The notes: a model not told the origin generated them from the sequence alone. A stretch of DNA of 64,000 bases from JAIPEI01 sp964443135 (GCA_964443135.1 CAYUBQ010000011.1:1-64000), one strand, 5' to 3'; shown: positions 51,766-60,883, counted from the stretch's first letter. A program made the numbers and translations.

Positions 51766-52239
51766 CTACTCCGCCGCGTCTTCCTTGCGGGCCTTCAGAA
51801 TTCCTTCCAGCTCGGACATGAACTCGTTGATGTCCCTGAACTGCCGGTACACCGAGGCGAACCGGACGTAGGCGACCTCGTCCCACTCCTTCAGGCTGGT
51901 GATGACCTTCTCCCCGATCTCCTCGCTGTCGATCTCCTTCCTGCCCAGCTCCTGGAAGTAGACCTCGAGCTGGTCCACGAACTCCTCCATGCGCGGAACG
52001 CTGACCGGCCGCTTCTGGCAGGCCTTGCGAATGCCGGAGATGATCTTTTCGCGGTTGAAGGGCTCCCGCCGCCCGTCCTTCTTGATCACCATCGGGAGGA
52101 CCTCTTCGAGCTTCTCGTAGGTCGTGAAGCGCCTGGAGCAACCGAGGCACTCACGGCGGCGGCGGATGGTCCGGCCGTCCTTGCTCAGCCTGGAGTCGAT
52201 CACCTTGTTGTCGATCTCTGTACAGTAAGGGCACCTCAC
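51766..52239 (-). CDS. nrdR: Transcriptional repressor NrdR
   Basis: NrdR represses ribonucleotide reductase genes when the ATP/dATP-sensing ATP-cone is loaded. The 157-residue product has an N-terminal zinc ribbon (CPYC...CLGC, with the RRRREC and FTTYE motifs) and a C-terminal ATP-cone (VIKKDGRREPFNREKIISGIRKAC split in two). It is directly upstream of ribD and overlaps the dCMP deaminase stop by four bases; the nrdR-ribD link is conserved in many bacteria. Confidence 0.97.
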   Translation of the reverse strand: MRCPYCTEIDNKVIDSRLSKDGRTIRRRRECLGCSRRFTTYEKLEEVLPMVIKKDGRREPFNREKIISGIRKACQKRPVSVPRMEEFVDQLEVYFQELGRKEIDSEEIGEKVITSLKEWDEVAYVRFASVYRQFRDINEFMSELEGILKARKEDAAE

Positions 52240-52682
52240 GGGTTCAACCTCTCCACTTGAATTCCGGCCTCTTCGAAGAGTTCTTCGGACAGCGCGTCGT
52301 CATACCCCTCGGCGTAGTAGACCTTCCGAATGCCCGCATTGATGAGCATTTTGGAACATATCACACACGGCATGTTGGTACAATACAGGTCGGCCCCCCG
52401 GATGGAGAACCCGTGATAGGCCGCCTGGATGATGGCGTTCTGCTCGGCGTGGAGTCCCCGGCAGAGCTCGTGGCGGGTGCCCGACGGGACGGAGGAGTCC
52501 TGCCGCACACAGCCCACCTCCTCGCAGTGCTTCAGACCCGAGGGAGCCCCGTTGTATCCGGTCGAGAGGATGCGTTTGTCCTTGACCAGGATCGCCCCCA
52601 CGGAACGCCGGAGGCAGGTGGAACGCATGGCCACCATCCGTGAGATGGACATGAAGTAGTCGGGCCAGCCGGGTCTGGGCAA
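52236..52682 (-). CDS. dCMP deaminase / ComEB family
   Basis: The 148-residue product is a zinc-dependent deoxycytidylate deaminase: HAEQNAI and PCVICSKM supply the zinc ligands (one His, two Cys), with the family-specific TGYNGAPSGL and a Cys-rich insert (HCEEVGC). It makes dUMP for thymidylate synthesis, which fits the nearby nrdR and glyA. The coding end overlaps the nrdR start by four bases. The upstream 144 bases are the degenerate repeat after glyA. Confidence 0.94.
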   Translation of the reverse strand: MPRPGWPDYFMSISRMVAMRSTCLRRSVGAILVKDKRILSTGYNGAPSGLKHCEEVGCVRQDSSVPSGTRHELCRGLHAEQNAIIQAAYHGFSIRGADLYCTNMPCVICSKMLINAGIRKVYYAEGYDDALSEELFEEAGIQVERLNP

Positions 52683-52720
52683 GGTCCCCTCCTCTCTTCC
52701 TTTGGCTCGCTTTCGGGTTC

Positions 52721-52829
52721 CGGCGGATTCGGGAAGCCCCGCTGGCCGGCCGCGGGAAAAGCCGCGCCCGTTGGGGTGCGGAGAGCGGATCTCGAGGTTC
52801 CGGGCCTTTTGCGGCCCCGCCGGGTCTCA
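52721..52829 (-). repeat. Degenerate copy of the 107-bp repeat at the glyA stop
   Basis: In plus-strand order GGATTCG, CCCCGCT, CCG, GGAAA, then GATCTCGAGGTTC, GGGCCTTTTGC and the GCCCC end match the tandem units (GATCTCAAGGTTC, GGCCTTTTTGC). The TGA at its coding-strand start is the glyA stop codon. Overall length is about 108 bases, as in the tandem units. Confidence 0.78.
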
Positions 52830-54080
52830 GGCCGTTCCCGCCGAAAGGCCTTCGTAGACGGGGAATCGCTCGCAGAGTCGTTCCACCTCGATCCGGACCC
52901 CGTCCAGAGCCGCCTCGTCCTCCGGGCGGGACAACCCTTTGGCGATGAGGTCCGCGACAGCCTCCATTTCCGGTTCCTTCATGCCCCTCGTGGTGAGGGC
53001 CGGCGTCCCCAGCCGCAGGCCGCTGGTCACGCGCGGGCCCTTCTTGTCGAAGGGGACCGCATTCTTGTTGGCCACGATGCCCGCCCGTCCGAGGGCCCTT
53101 TCCGCCTCGGCCCCGCTCATGCCGTCCGGACCCAGATCCACCAGGAGCAAATGGTTGTCCGTGCCGCCGCTCACCAGCCGGTACCCGCTGCCGGTCAGGG
53201 CGTCGGCCAGCGTCCGGGCGTTGACCACCACCTGGCGCTGGTAGGCACCGAAGGCCGGATCCAGCGCCTCCCGGAAGGAGACCGCCTTGGCGGCGATCAC
53301 GTGCATCAGGGGTCCCCCCTGGGTTCCCGGAAACACGCCCTTGTCCAGCCGGCGGGCGTGCTCCTCCCCGCTCAGGATGATCCCCCCGCGAGGCCCCCGC
53401 AGGGTCTTGTGGGTGGTGGAGGTGACCACGTCGGCCCATCCCACGGGGGAGGGATGGAGCTCTGCGGCCACGAGCCCCGCGATGTGGGCAATGTCCGCCA
53501 GGAGCACGGCACCGGCTTCGCGGGCGATCTCGTGAAATCTCCGAAAATCGATGATCCGGGGATAGGCGCTGGCGCCGGCGATGATCATGCGGGGCCTGTG
53601 CTTCAGGGCCAGCTCCCGGACCTTTGCGTAGTCGATGCGATGGCTGTCCGGGTCCACGCCGTAGGGCACGGCCCGGTACACCTGTCCGGAAAAGCTGACC
53701 GGGCTGCCGTGGGTCAAATGCCCGCCGTGGGAGAGGTCCATGCCCAGGATCGTGTCGCCGGGCTGGAGAAAGGCGAGGTAGGCCGCCATGTTCGCCTGGG
53801 AACCGGAGTGGGGCTGGACATTGGCGTAGGAGGTGCGGAACAGACGCCTCGCGCGCTCCACCGCCAGCATCTCGATCCGGTCCACGTGCTCGCAGCCGCC
53901 GTAGTATCTCGCCGCGGGGTACCCTTCCGCGTACTTGTTCGTGAGAACGGAGGCCTGCGCCTCCATCACGGCCCGGGAGGCGTAGTTTTCCGATGCGATC
54001 ATCACGAGGTTTCGCCTCTCGCGCTGAAGCTCCGCCTCGATCGCGCCGAGCAGCTCCCTGTCTCCGGTTTCCAGCGTCAT
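52827..54080 (-). CDS. glyA: Serine hydroxymethyltransferase
   Basis: GlyA interconverts serine and glycine with tetrahydrofolate and PLP, supplying one-carbon units. The 417-residue product has LVMIASENYAS, NVQPHSGSQANMAAY, LADIAHIAGLVAA and the PLP-lysine motif VVTSTTHKTLRGPRGG. Length is normal. ATG at 54080 follows the family start; the open frame upstream belongs to the rpiB region. It ends on the TGA at the edge of a degenerate repeat. Confidence 0.98.
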   Translation of the reverse strand: MTLETGDRELLGAIEAELQRERRNLVMIASENYASRAVMEAQASVLTNKYAEGYPAARYYGGCEHVDRIEMLAVERARRLFRTSYANVQPHSGSQANMAAYLAFLQPGDTILGMDLSHGGHLTHGSPVSFSGQVYRAVPYGVDPDSHRIDYAKVRELALKHRPRMIIAGASAYPRIIDFRRFHEIAREAGAVLLADIAHIAGLVAAELHPSPVGWADVVTSTTHKTLRGPRGGIILSGEEHARRLDKGVFPGTQGGPLMHVIAAKAVSFREALDPAFGAYQRQVVVNARTLADALTGSGYRLVSGGTDNHLLLVDLGPDGMSGAEAERALGRAGIVANKNAVPFDKKGPRVTSGLRLGTPALTTRGMKEPEMEAVADLIAKGLSRPEDEAALDGVRIEVERLCERFPVYEGLSAGTA

Positions 54081-54162
54081 GTCGGCTCCGTTCCGGACCG
54101 GCCTTCCCGCGATCCGCCGGGGCAACCCGTCGAGAGGCCCTCCGTCCGGGCATGTGGAACGC

Positions 54163-54594
54163 TCACACCTCGATCTGATCCACGCGCCTCCGGTGGCGCC
54201 CCCCTTCGAACCCGGTGTCGAGAAAGGTGTCCACGATCTCCAGGGCGAGGTCCACCCCCGTGACCCTGCCTCCGAGCGCCAGGATGTTCGCATCGTTGTG
54301 GCGCCGGCACATCCGGGCCGAAAAGAGGTTGTGGCAGAGCGCGGCCCGCACACCACGGTGCCGGTTGGCCGCCATGGACATGCCCAGCCCCGAACCGCAG
54401 ACCAGGATGCCGACGGGGTACTCCCCGGCTGAAACCGCTCCCGCCACCCGGTGTGCGATCCGGGGGTAGTCGCACGAGTCGGTTCCGAACACGCCGAGGT
54501 CGACGACCCGGTGCCGGCCCGCCCGCTCCAGGTGGGCCCTGCAGGTCTCTTTCAGGGCGAACCCGGCATGATCGCAGCCGATCACGATGTCCAC
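54163..54594 (-). CDS. rpiB: Ribose-5-phosphate isomerase B
   Basis: RpiB interconverts ribulose 5-phosphate and ribose 5-phosphate. The 143-residue product has the LacAB/RpiB motifs GCDHAGFALK, the catalytic Cys in VCGSGLGMSMAANRHRGVRAAL, and HNDANILALGGRVTG. It lies 82 bases upstream of glyA in the same direction; the rpiB-glyA pair is common in deltaproteobacteria and Firmicutes. Confidence 0.96.
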   Translation of the reverse strand: MDIVIGCDHAGFALKETCRAHLERAGRHRVVDLGVFGTDSCDYPRIAHRVAGAVSAGEYPVGILVCGSGLGMSMAANRHRGVRAALCHNLFSARMCRRHNDANILALGGRVTGVDLALEIVDTFLDTGFEGGRHRRRVDQIEV

Positions 54595-54751
54595 CGTTTT
54601 TCTCCTTTCGAGGGCCCGGCCGCATCCGACGGGCGGGACCGGGGAGGTCGGGCCGGAGCATTCGGGCGTGTCGGGAGGACGGCTCCGGTTCGGAACGAGG
54701 GGCCGCAGACCCTTTCCCGAAGGACCACCGGGATCGCTCGCCCGGAATCCC

Positions 54752-55996
<1,245 letters not shown>

Positions 55997-56067
55997 GTCA
56001 AACAGCTCCTTCCATCGATCCGTCTCGGCGGGATTCGCCTGGGACTTCCCGCTCGATGTTTCCTCCC

Positions 56068-56307
56068 CTACTGACCCTTGGCCTTCTTGATGTAATCGAC
56101 CACGTCCTGGACCGTTGCGATCTTCTCGGCATCCTCGTCGGGAATGGAGAGATCGAACTCCTCTTCCATGGCCATGATCAGCTCCACCTGATCGAGCGAG
56201 TCCGCACCCAGATCGTCCACGAACGAAGCCTCGGGCACCACGTCTTCCTCGGCCACGTTCAGCTGCTCGCAGATGATGCTCTTGACCTTCGCCTCGATGT
56301 CCGCCAT
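56068..56307 (-). CDS. acpP: Acyl carrier protein
   Basis: The 79-residue acidic product has the 4'-phosphopantetheine attachment Ser in FVDDLGADSLDQVELIMAMEEEF (DSL motif) and the normal ACP length. It carries acyl intermediates for FabF, FabG and PlsX. It lies between fabG and fabF. A good ribosome-binding site (AAGGAGG-like) precedes the ATG. Confidence 0.98.
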   Translation of the reverse strand: MADIEAKVKSIICEQLNVAEEDVVPEASFVDDLGADSLDQVELIMAMEEEFDLSIPDEDAEKIATVQDVVDYIKKAKGQ

Positions 56308-56382
56308 GAATCCTTTCCTCCTTGTGCCGATTTTCCAAACGTTTCGGTAAACCCCGCGTCCGCCGACGATCGTCCTTGGAGC

Positions 56383-57129
56383 TCACATGAACATGCCGCC
56401 GTTCACGTGAATCGTCTGGCCCGTGACATAGGAGGCCGCGTCCGAACAGAGCCAGTACACCGCCTCGGCGACGTCGTCCGGTTCCCCGATCCTCCCCAGG
56501 GGGATCTGCTGCATGAAAGCGTCTTTGACCTTCTGTGGAAGCCCGTCGGTCATCTCCGTGGCCACGAAACCCGGAGCCACGGCGTTCACCGTGATCCCGC
56601 GCGGCGCAACCTCGCGGGCCACCGACTTGGTGAATCCGAGGATGCCGGCCTTGGACGCGGCGTAGTTCGCCTGCCCGGCGTTCCCGATCTGCCCCACCAC
56701 GGAGGAGATGCTGACGATTCTTCCCCGCCTCTGCTTCATCATGGGCTGGACGACGGCGCGCGTGCAGTTGAAGACGCTCTTGAGGTTCACTGCAAGCACG
56801 GCGTCCCAGTCCTCCTCCGACATCCTCATGAGCAGCGTGTCCCGGGTGATTCCCGCGTTGTTCACCAGGAGGTCCACCCGGCCGTGCCGATCCATCACAT
56901 CCTCGAAAAGCAGCGCTACGTCGTCCCTGGAGGAGACGTCGACCCGCCGCCCTTCGGCCTCCGCTCCCAGCTCGGCCGCCAGGCCCGCGGTCTCCTCCAC
57001 CGCAACATCGTCCGCATCGTAGTGAACGAGGACGAGCCTTGCCTTCTCGCGGGCGAACTTCAAGGCAACCGCCCTTCCGATGCCCTTGGATCCTCCCGTG
57101 ATCACCGCAACGCGCTCAGCCGCTTCCAT
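56383..57129 (-). CDS. fabG: 3-oxoacyl-ACP reductase
   Basis: FabG reduces 3-ketoacyl-ACP with NADPH. The 248-residue SDR has the cofactor motif TGGSKGIGRAVA, NNAG in LLVNNAGITRDTL, the catalytic Ser (SSVVGQIGNAGQ) and YxxxK (NYAASKAG), and the C-terminal TGQTIHVNGGM. ATG at 57129 is used; GTG at 57159 is the alternative. It follows plsX after 42 bases with no fabH or fabD between them. Confidence 0.96.
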   Translation of the reverse strand: MEAAERVAVITGGSKGIGRAVALKFAREKARLVLVHYDADDVAVEETAGLAAELGAEAEGRRVDVSSRDDVALLFEDVMDRHGRVDLLVNNAGITRDTLLMRMSEEDWDAVLAVNLKSVFNCTRAVVQPMMKQRRGRIVSISSVVGQIGNAGQANYAASKAGILGFTKSVAREVAPRGITVNAVAPGFVATEMTDGLPQKVKDAFMQQIPLGRIGEPDDVAEAVYWLCSDAASYVTGQTIHVNGGMFM

Positions 57130-57171
57130 CCGTCCTGTCTCCCGATCATCTCCCCGCACGCCGCCCGGCCC

Positions 57172-58197
57172 TCAATGGCCGACGGCCTCGGGACATCCGG
57201 CCGGCCTCCGGTCGAACTCCGCCATACGAAGCGCCAGCTTTTCCTGGAAGCCGCCCCGCACGTACTCGGCCGCTCTCTTCACCCCGTTTTTGACGGCCCG
57301 GGGGGAAGCGCTTCCGTGACAGACGATACCGACGCCGTTGATGCCCAGGATGGGCGCTCCCCCGTAGGTTTCGTGATCCAGTGTCTTGAAGAGCCTTTGG
57401 AGCCGGCCCCTGCCCGCCCGAAGCCCCGGGTTCCCGTGAAAGATGCTCAGGATCTCCTTTTCGACCATCCCGGCCAGGGTCCGAGACATGCCTTCCGCCA
57501 CCTTGAGCGCCACGTTTCCCACGAAGCCGTCGCAGACGATGATCTGGACGTCCCCGGAAAAGAGGTCGCCGCCTTCCACGTTTCCCACGAAGTTGAGCGG
57601 GCTCCGCTCGAGCAGGGCGTGGGTCTTCCGCACCTGCTCGTTGCCTTTCTCGCCCTCCTCACCGATGCTCAAGAGCCCCACCGCGGGGTTCTCCATTCCG
57701 AGGCATGCCGTGGCAAAGGCCTGGGCCATCGCTCCGAACTGGACCAGATGCGCAGGCCGGCAGTCCACGTTGGCGCCCACGTCGATGAGGATGACCTCCC
57801 CGGATCGACCGGGGAGGATGCTCGCAAGGGCCGGGCGATCCACACCGCCGACCTTGCCCAGGACCAGCAGGCCCGCGGCGAAGGTCGCTCCCGAGTTTCC
57901 CGCACTCACCACCGCGTCGGCCCTTCCCTCCTTGACCAGCTCAAAGGCCACGCGGACCGAGGCGTCGGGTTTGCGGCGGATCGCCTTCAAAGGCGGCTCG
58001 TCCATGCGCACGACCTGGTTGCAGGGAACGATCTCGTACGGTGCGTCTTGGTCACAGCCCTTCAGGGCCGTCCGAATCGCGCGCTCGTCTCCCACGAGGG
58101 TGACCGGTGTGCCGGTTTCGCCGGCGGCCAGCAAAGCGCCCTCCACCACCACGTCAGGGGCGTGATCTCCCCCCATGGCGTCCACCGCGATGTTCAT
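57172..58197 (-). CDS. plsX: Phosphate acyltransferase PlsX
   Basis: PlsX converts acyl-ACP to acyl-phosphate, the donor for PlsY in phospholipid synthesis. The 341-residue product has the family opening IAVDAMGGDHAPDVVVEGAL, VSAGNSGATFAAGL, LIDVGANVDCRP and FVGNVALKVAEG. It begins one base after the rpmF stop and precedes fabG. A Pro-rich C-terminal tail ends in EAVGH. Confidence 0.97.
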   Translation of the reverse strand: MNIAVDAMGGDHAPDVVVEGALLAAGETGTPVTLVGDERAIRTALKGCDQDAPYEIVPCNQVVRMDEPPLKAIRRKPDASVRVAFELVKEGRADAVVSAGNSGATFAAGLLVLGKVGGVDRPALASILPGRSGEVILIDVGANVDCRPAHLVQFGAMAQAFATACLGMENPAVGLLSIGEEGEKGNEQVRKTHALLERSPLNFVGNVEGGDLFSGDVQIIVCDGFVGNVALKVAEGMSRTLAGMVEKEILSIFHGNPGLRAGRGRLQRLFKTLDHETYGGAPILGINGVGIVCHGSASPRAVKNGVKRAAEYVRGGFQEKLALRMAEFDRRPAGCPEAVGH

Positions 58198-58198
58198 C

Positions 58199-58381
58199 TC
58201 AGGACTCTTCGACCTGAACGATCGCCTTTCCCTTGTAGACCCCGCAGTGGGGGCAGAGCCGGTGCGGCAGTACGGGTTCGTGGCACTGCGGGCACTCGGT
58301 CACGCCCGGCAGCTCGACGTGATGATGCGACCGCCTCGTGTCCCTCTTCGACTTGGATTTTCTTCTCTTGGGTACGGCCAT
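58199..58381 (-). CDS. rpmF: 50S ribosomal protein L32
   Basis: The 60-residue product starts MAVPKRRKSKSKRDTRRSHH and has two CxxC pairs (CPQC, CPHC), the zinc-ribbon (C+) form of L32. ATG at 58381 fits the family start. It is followed after one base by plsX and preceded by the DUF177 gene, the standard rpmF-plsX context. The zinc-binding form suggests that any zinc-starvation paralog would lie elsewhere. Confidence 0.97.
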   Translation of the reverse strand: MAVPKRRKSKSKRDTRRSHHHVELPGVTECPQCHEPVLPHRLCPHCGVYKGKAIVQVEES

Positions 58382-58383
58382 GG

Positions 58384-58926
58384 CTACTCCTGTTCTCCTT
58401 TGAGTGTCAACGCCTGGAGCTTTCGAAAGGCCGGATGGCCCGGCTCGGAGGCGCAATCACACGCTCCTTCGTTCAGGTCGGCCCCGCACCCGGCGCAGAG
58501 CCCCTTGCAGTCTTCCCTGCACAGGCTCTTCATGGGCAGATCCAGGAGCAGCTGCTTACGCAGGAGCTCCGGGACGTCGATCTCCTCCCCCGGCGTGATC
58601 TCCACCTCGAGGTCCTCGTCCTCGAGCTCGACCTCGGCTTCCGTATCCACGTCCTTCGGAAGGATCAGGAAGGTCCGAAACCGGGAGTCCACATCCCGCT
58701 CGAACGCCGTCAGGCACCGGTCGCATCGAACCCGGATCCGTCCCTGGACTCGCCCGTCCAGGTTGATCTTGCGCCCTGCACGCTGGATGCCGGCCTCGAA
58801 CGCCATCGGGCCGACCGGAGCGACGGGGTCCTCCTCTTCCTCGACGGGCCGCCAATCCTCGGGGTCGATGCGGAATCGATGATGCTCACCTGTTTCGGGT
58901 ATGGTTCTCAGGTCGATCCGTTTCAT
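58384..58926 (-). CDS. DUF177/YceD family protein
   Basis: The 180-residue product contains the DUF177 pattern: the CDRC motif in RVRCDRCLTAFERDV, an acidic middle (DTEAEVELEDEDLEVEI), and LLLDLPMKSLCREDCKGLCAGCGADLN spread over a Cys-rich segment near the C-terminus. YceD-type proteins are implicated in 23S rRNA metabolism in plants and bacteria and are nearly always found upstream of rpmF. ATG at 58926 has GGTGGG upstream. It heads the minus-strand run from 58926 to 42573. Confidence 0.9.
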   Translation of the reverse strand: MKRIDLRTIPETGEHHRFRIDPEDWRPVEEEEDPVAPVGPMAFEAGIQRAGRKINLDGRVQGRIRVRCDRCLTAFERDVDSRFRTFLILPKDVDTEAEVELEDEDLEVEITPGEEIDVPELLRKQLLLDLPMKSLCREDCKGLCAGCGADLNEGACDCASEPGHPAFRKLQALTLKGEQE

Positions 58927-58985
58927 GGGTACGCCCACCAAAGTGTAACGAATTCAACTCCTTCCAAGCTTAAAGTAAATGAACA

Positions 58986-59013
58986 ACTATATATCACGCG
59001 GTCTGTTTGTCAA
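58986..59013 (-). promoter_or_regulatory. Sigma-70 promoter for DUF177-rpmF-plsX-fab run
   Basis: On the minus strand a perfect TTGACA (59008-59013) and TATAGT (58986-58991) are 16 bases apart, 60 bases before the DUF177 start, in an AT-rich patch. Confidence 0.75.
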
Positions 59014-59169
59014 GAAAATTTGATTCTGCGGCTGGCCGGGTTTTTGCAAGGATGCATCTGCTCGAACGGGGAACATCCGAACCGGCCCGTTCCCAGGGAC
59101 GGCCTTCCGGGGGAAACCGAACGATTTGGGCCGCTGTCTGGGGGTCAACCCCTTGATTTTTCATTTTTC

Positions 59170-59210
59170 TTGACAAAAAACCCCCAACCGGTCCATGATC
59201 GGGACCGGTT
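59170..59210 (+). promoter_or_regulatory. Promoter candidate with overlapping 9-bp inverted repeat
   Basis: TTGACA (59170-59175) and CATGAT (59194-59199) are 18 bases apart. AACCGGTCC (59186-59194) and GGACCGGTT (59202-59210) form a perfect inverted repeat around ATGATCG, covering the -10 box. This could be an operator for a repressor or a hairpin at the 5' end of the transcript. Confidence 0.45.
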
Positions 59211-59247
59211 CCTTGTGCAGCATGTCGACTCTCGGGGTGATGGTTCC

Positions 59248-60306
59248 ATGTGGAGATACCGGGAAAGGCTGAGTTACACAGAGAAGCTGAGAAGATCACT
59301 GTATGAAGTGCTTCGCGACGCGCTCGAAGTGAAGCTCATGAAGATCTCGTTGATCGACTCCTTCTACAAGCACGTCCGGAACGGCGTGGAGTACCGATTC
59401 CCGGACAAGAGCGAGCTCAAGCCCAAATCGAAGCGCATGGAGCAGGAATCCGACCTGTTCAACACCTTCATCGTGCTGTACTGTGAGGGCACCCTCCCTC
59501 CCGAGCTCAAGAACCACATCCGGTTCTTTCCCGAGAACCGGGTCGTCAAGAAAAACATGGAGCATCTGGCCGTCTTCAGGACCCGGAAGAAGTTCCATTT
59601 GAATCTCCGGCACTTCGAAAAACCGGCGTTCTTCGACTTCACGGAGAAGCTCCTCCACGTGGACTACGCCGTCCTGATCCAGCAGGACCCCACCGTCCGG
59701 AAGAAGAACCGATACGCCCTGACCCATTTCCACGTGAAGATCGACTGGCCCATCGCCGACGCCGCGGAGGATCTGGCCCGGTGGCTTCGTTACACCCAGG
59801 CCAACCTCTACGAGAACGGCGACCACACGGGCCACATCCTCCAGAACAAGCTCTTCGAGTACTACGGCACGCACCACAGCGTGGGCGGGCGCCGTACGGC
59901 CGCCCTGATCGCGGCCCAGCTCCTCCGAAAGACGGACTTTCTCAGCACGGTGTACGCCTCCAGCTCCGAGAGCCGATCCATGATCAAGTACTCCGAGCGC
60001 GGGGTGTCGAGGTTCTTCCTGATCCGTCTCACCGGGAAGGAGATCCAGGCCCTCGCGAAGAAGGAGGGAATGGATCCCGACGCCTTCACGGCCACCTATC
60101 TCTACACGGCGGACGGCACCTACGTGGGCATCTCCGAGGCGGTGTACGACTACACCGTCCACTCCCGCCCCCCAGAGGACGGCAAGCTCAGGAAGCTCAG
60201 GCCCGCCTACAACTGGCTGAAGCTCGCGGACGAGTTCCTCCATCCCAGGCCCGACTCCCCGAACGCCGGACCGATCAACTACAGCTGGGTCTACGCCAGC
60301 GAGTAG
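59248..60306 (+). CDS. Unrecognised 352-residue protein
   Basis: I do not recognise this protein. It begins MWRYRERLSYTEKLRRSLYEVL and has a basic N-terminal third, KHVRNGVEYRFPDKSELK, with aromatic segments later (HFEKPAFFDF, YTQANLYENGDH). A central part is rich in Tyr/His (ENKLFEYYGTHH-like, read as LQNKLFEYYGTHHS), followed by RRTAALIAAQLLRK and ending with PAYNWLKLADEFLHP and SWVYASE. No signal peptide, membrane helix or zinc motif is visible. ATG at 59248 is used because a GGGGTGATGG stretch precedes it; the frame is open far upstream only because of GC bias. Codon use is like its neighbours, so there is no sign of recent transfer. It has its own promoter candidate. Confidence 0.8.
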   Translation: MWRYRERLSYTEKLRRSLYEVLRDALEVKLMKISLIDSFYKHVRNGVEYRFPDKSELKPKSKRMEQESDLFNTFIVLYCEGTLPPELKNHIRFFPENRVVKKNMEHLAVFRTRKKFHLNLRHFEKPAFFDFTEKLLHVDYAVLIQQDPTVRKKNRYALTHFHVKIDWPIADAAEDLARWLRYTQANLYENGDHTGHILQNKLFEYYGTHHSVGGRRTAALIAAQLLRKTDFLSTVYASSSESRSMIKYSERGVSRFFLIRLTGKEIQALAKKEGMDPDAFTATYLYTADGTYVGISEAVYDYTVHSRPPEDGKLRKLRPAYNWLKLADEFLHPRPDSPNAGPINYSWVYASE

Positions 60307-60323
60307 GCGTTCCTCGGTGGCCG

Positions 60324-60572
60324 TCACCGGAGGGACCAGAGGTCCCGCCTCCGATGCCGGGCAATCCGGTAGAACCCGTCCTCCTCGGTCTCGACTCGAA
60401 ACTCGTCGAAATCCGGCGTGCGGCGCCTCTCCAGGATTCTACGGACGCGTATCCTTTTCCCGTCCAGCCTGAAGGCCACGGGACGTTCGTTTCCCCGGTA
60501 CCCGCTGTACGCCTCGACCGGAACGATTTTTCCTCGGTGCTCCTCTTCCAAAGGCCCGACCTCCCGGTCCAC
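60324..60572 (-). CDS. Small unknown protein with YSGYRGNERP motif
   Basis: An 82-residue product: a charged N-terminus, then VEAYSGYRGNERPVAFRLDG, RIRVRRILERR, FDEFRVETEEDGFYRI and a basic Trp-containing end. The layout (short beta-rich domain with SGY, ERP and RxxDG signatures) recalls small conserved proteins annotated only as hypothetical. A GTG start at 60572 is chosen because GGGGAAGGG lies a few bases upstream. It ends 17 bases from the convergent 352-residue gene. Confidence 0.6.
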   Translation of the reverse strand: MDREVGPLEEEHRGKIVPVEAYSGYRGNERPVAFRLDGKRIRVRRILERRRTPDFDEFRVETEEDGFYRIARHRRRDLWSLR

Positions 60573-60810
60573 GGGTTCCCTTCCCCGATCACAGTCTACT
60601 CCTTTGAGGCCGGTACGCAACCCCGCTCTCGCCCCATCCTCCCGCAACGGTTTCTCCCTCTCCCGATTCGTCACGATTTTGACGATCTCCACCGCCCAGA
60701 CCTCGCCCTCGAGACCTTCGCAGGCCTTCCCCGTCTCCCCGGTGCCCGCCGGGAGATTTCCCAAACGTCCATGACCGGCGTCCGGTCACCCCCGCTGATG
60801 AAAACGGGTG

Positions 60811-60883
60811 TCGCAGGGCGGGGTTTTACACCCCGCCGTGCTTGTCGCAAGCCTTGCGGCGGCATGTGAAATGCCGCCCTGCG
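60811..60883. repeat. Two opposed palindromes upstream of the sigma-54 promoter
   Basis: Hairpin 1 (60817-60837) is GGCGGGG / CCCCGCC around TTTTACA; hairpin 2 (60858-60878) is GGCGGCAT / ATGCCGCC around GTGAA. Read in opposite directions both fit GCAGGGCGGxxTTTxACAxxCCGCCG, so they look like two inverted copies of one short palindrome (a REP pair). Their centres are about 78 and 119 bases before the predicted transcription start of cheA. Confidence 0.6.

Larger units (their letters stand above)
58927..59247. other. Divergent intergenic region
   Basis: This 321-base region between the DUF177 gene and the plus-strand unknown has no supported gene. It carries a strong minus-strand promoter (58986-59013), a plus-strand candidate (59170-59199) and a perfect 9-bp inverted repeat overlapping the latter. 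A short GGGG-TCAA-CCCC hairpin with T-rich sequence lies near 59140-59165. Confidence 0.65.

Noticed and set aside
56056..59247. Open plus-strand frame of more than 3 kb running into the 352-residue gene
   Set aside because: It covers acpP, fabG, plsX, rpmF and DUF177 in antisense; only the part from the ATG at 59248 looks like protein and has a start signal.
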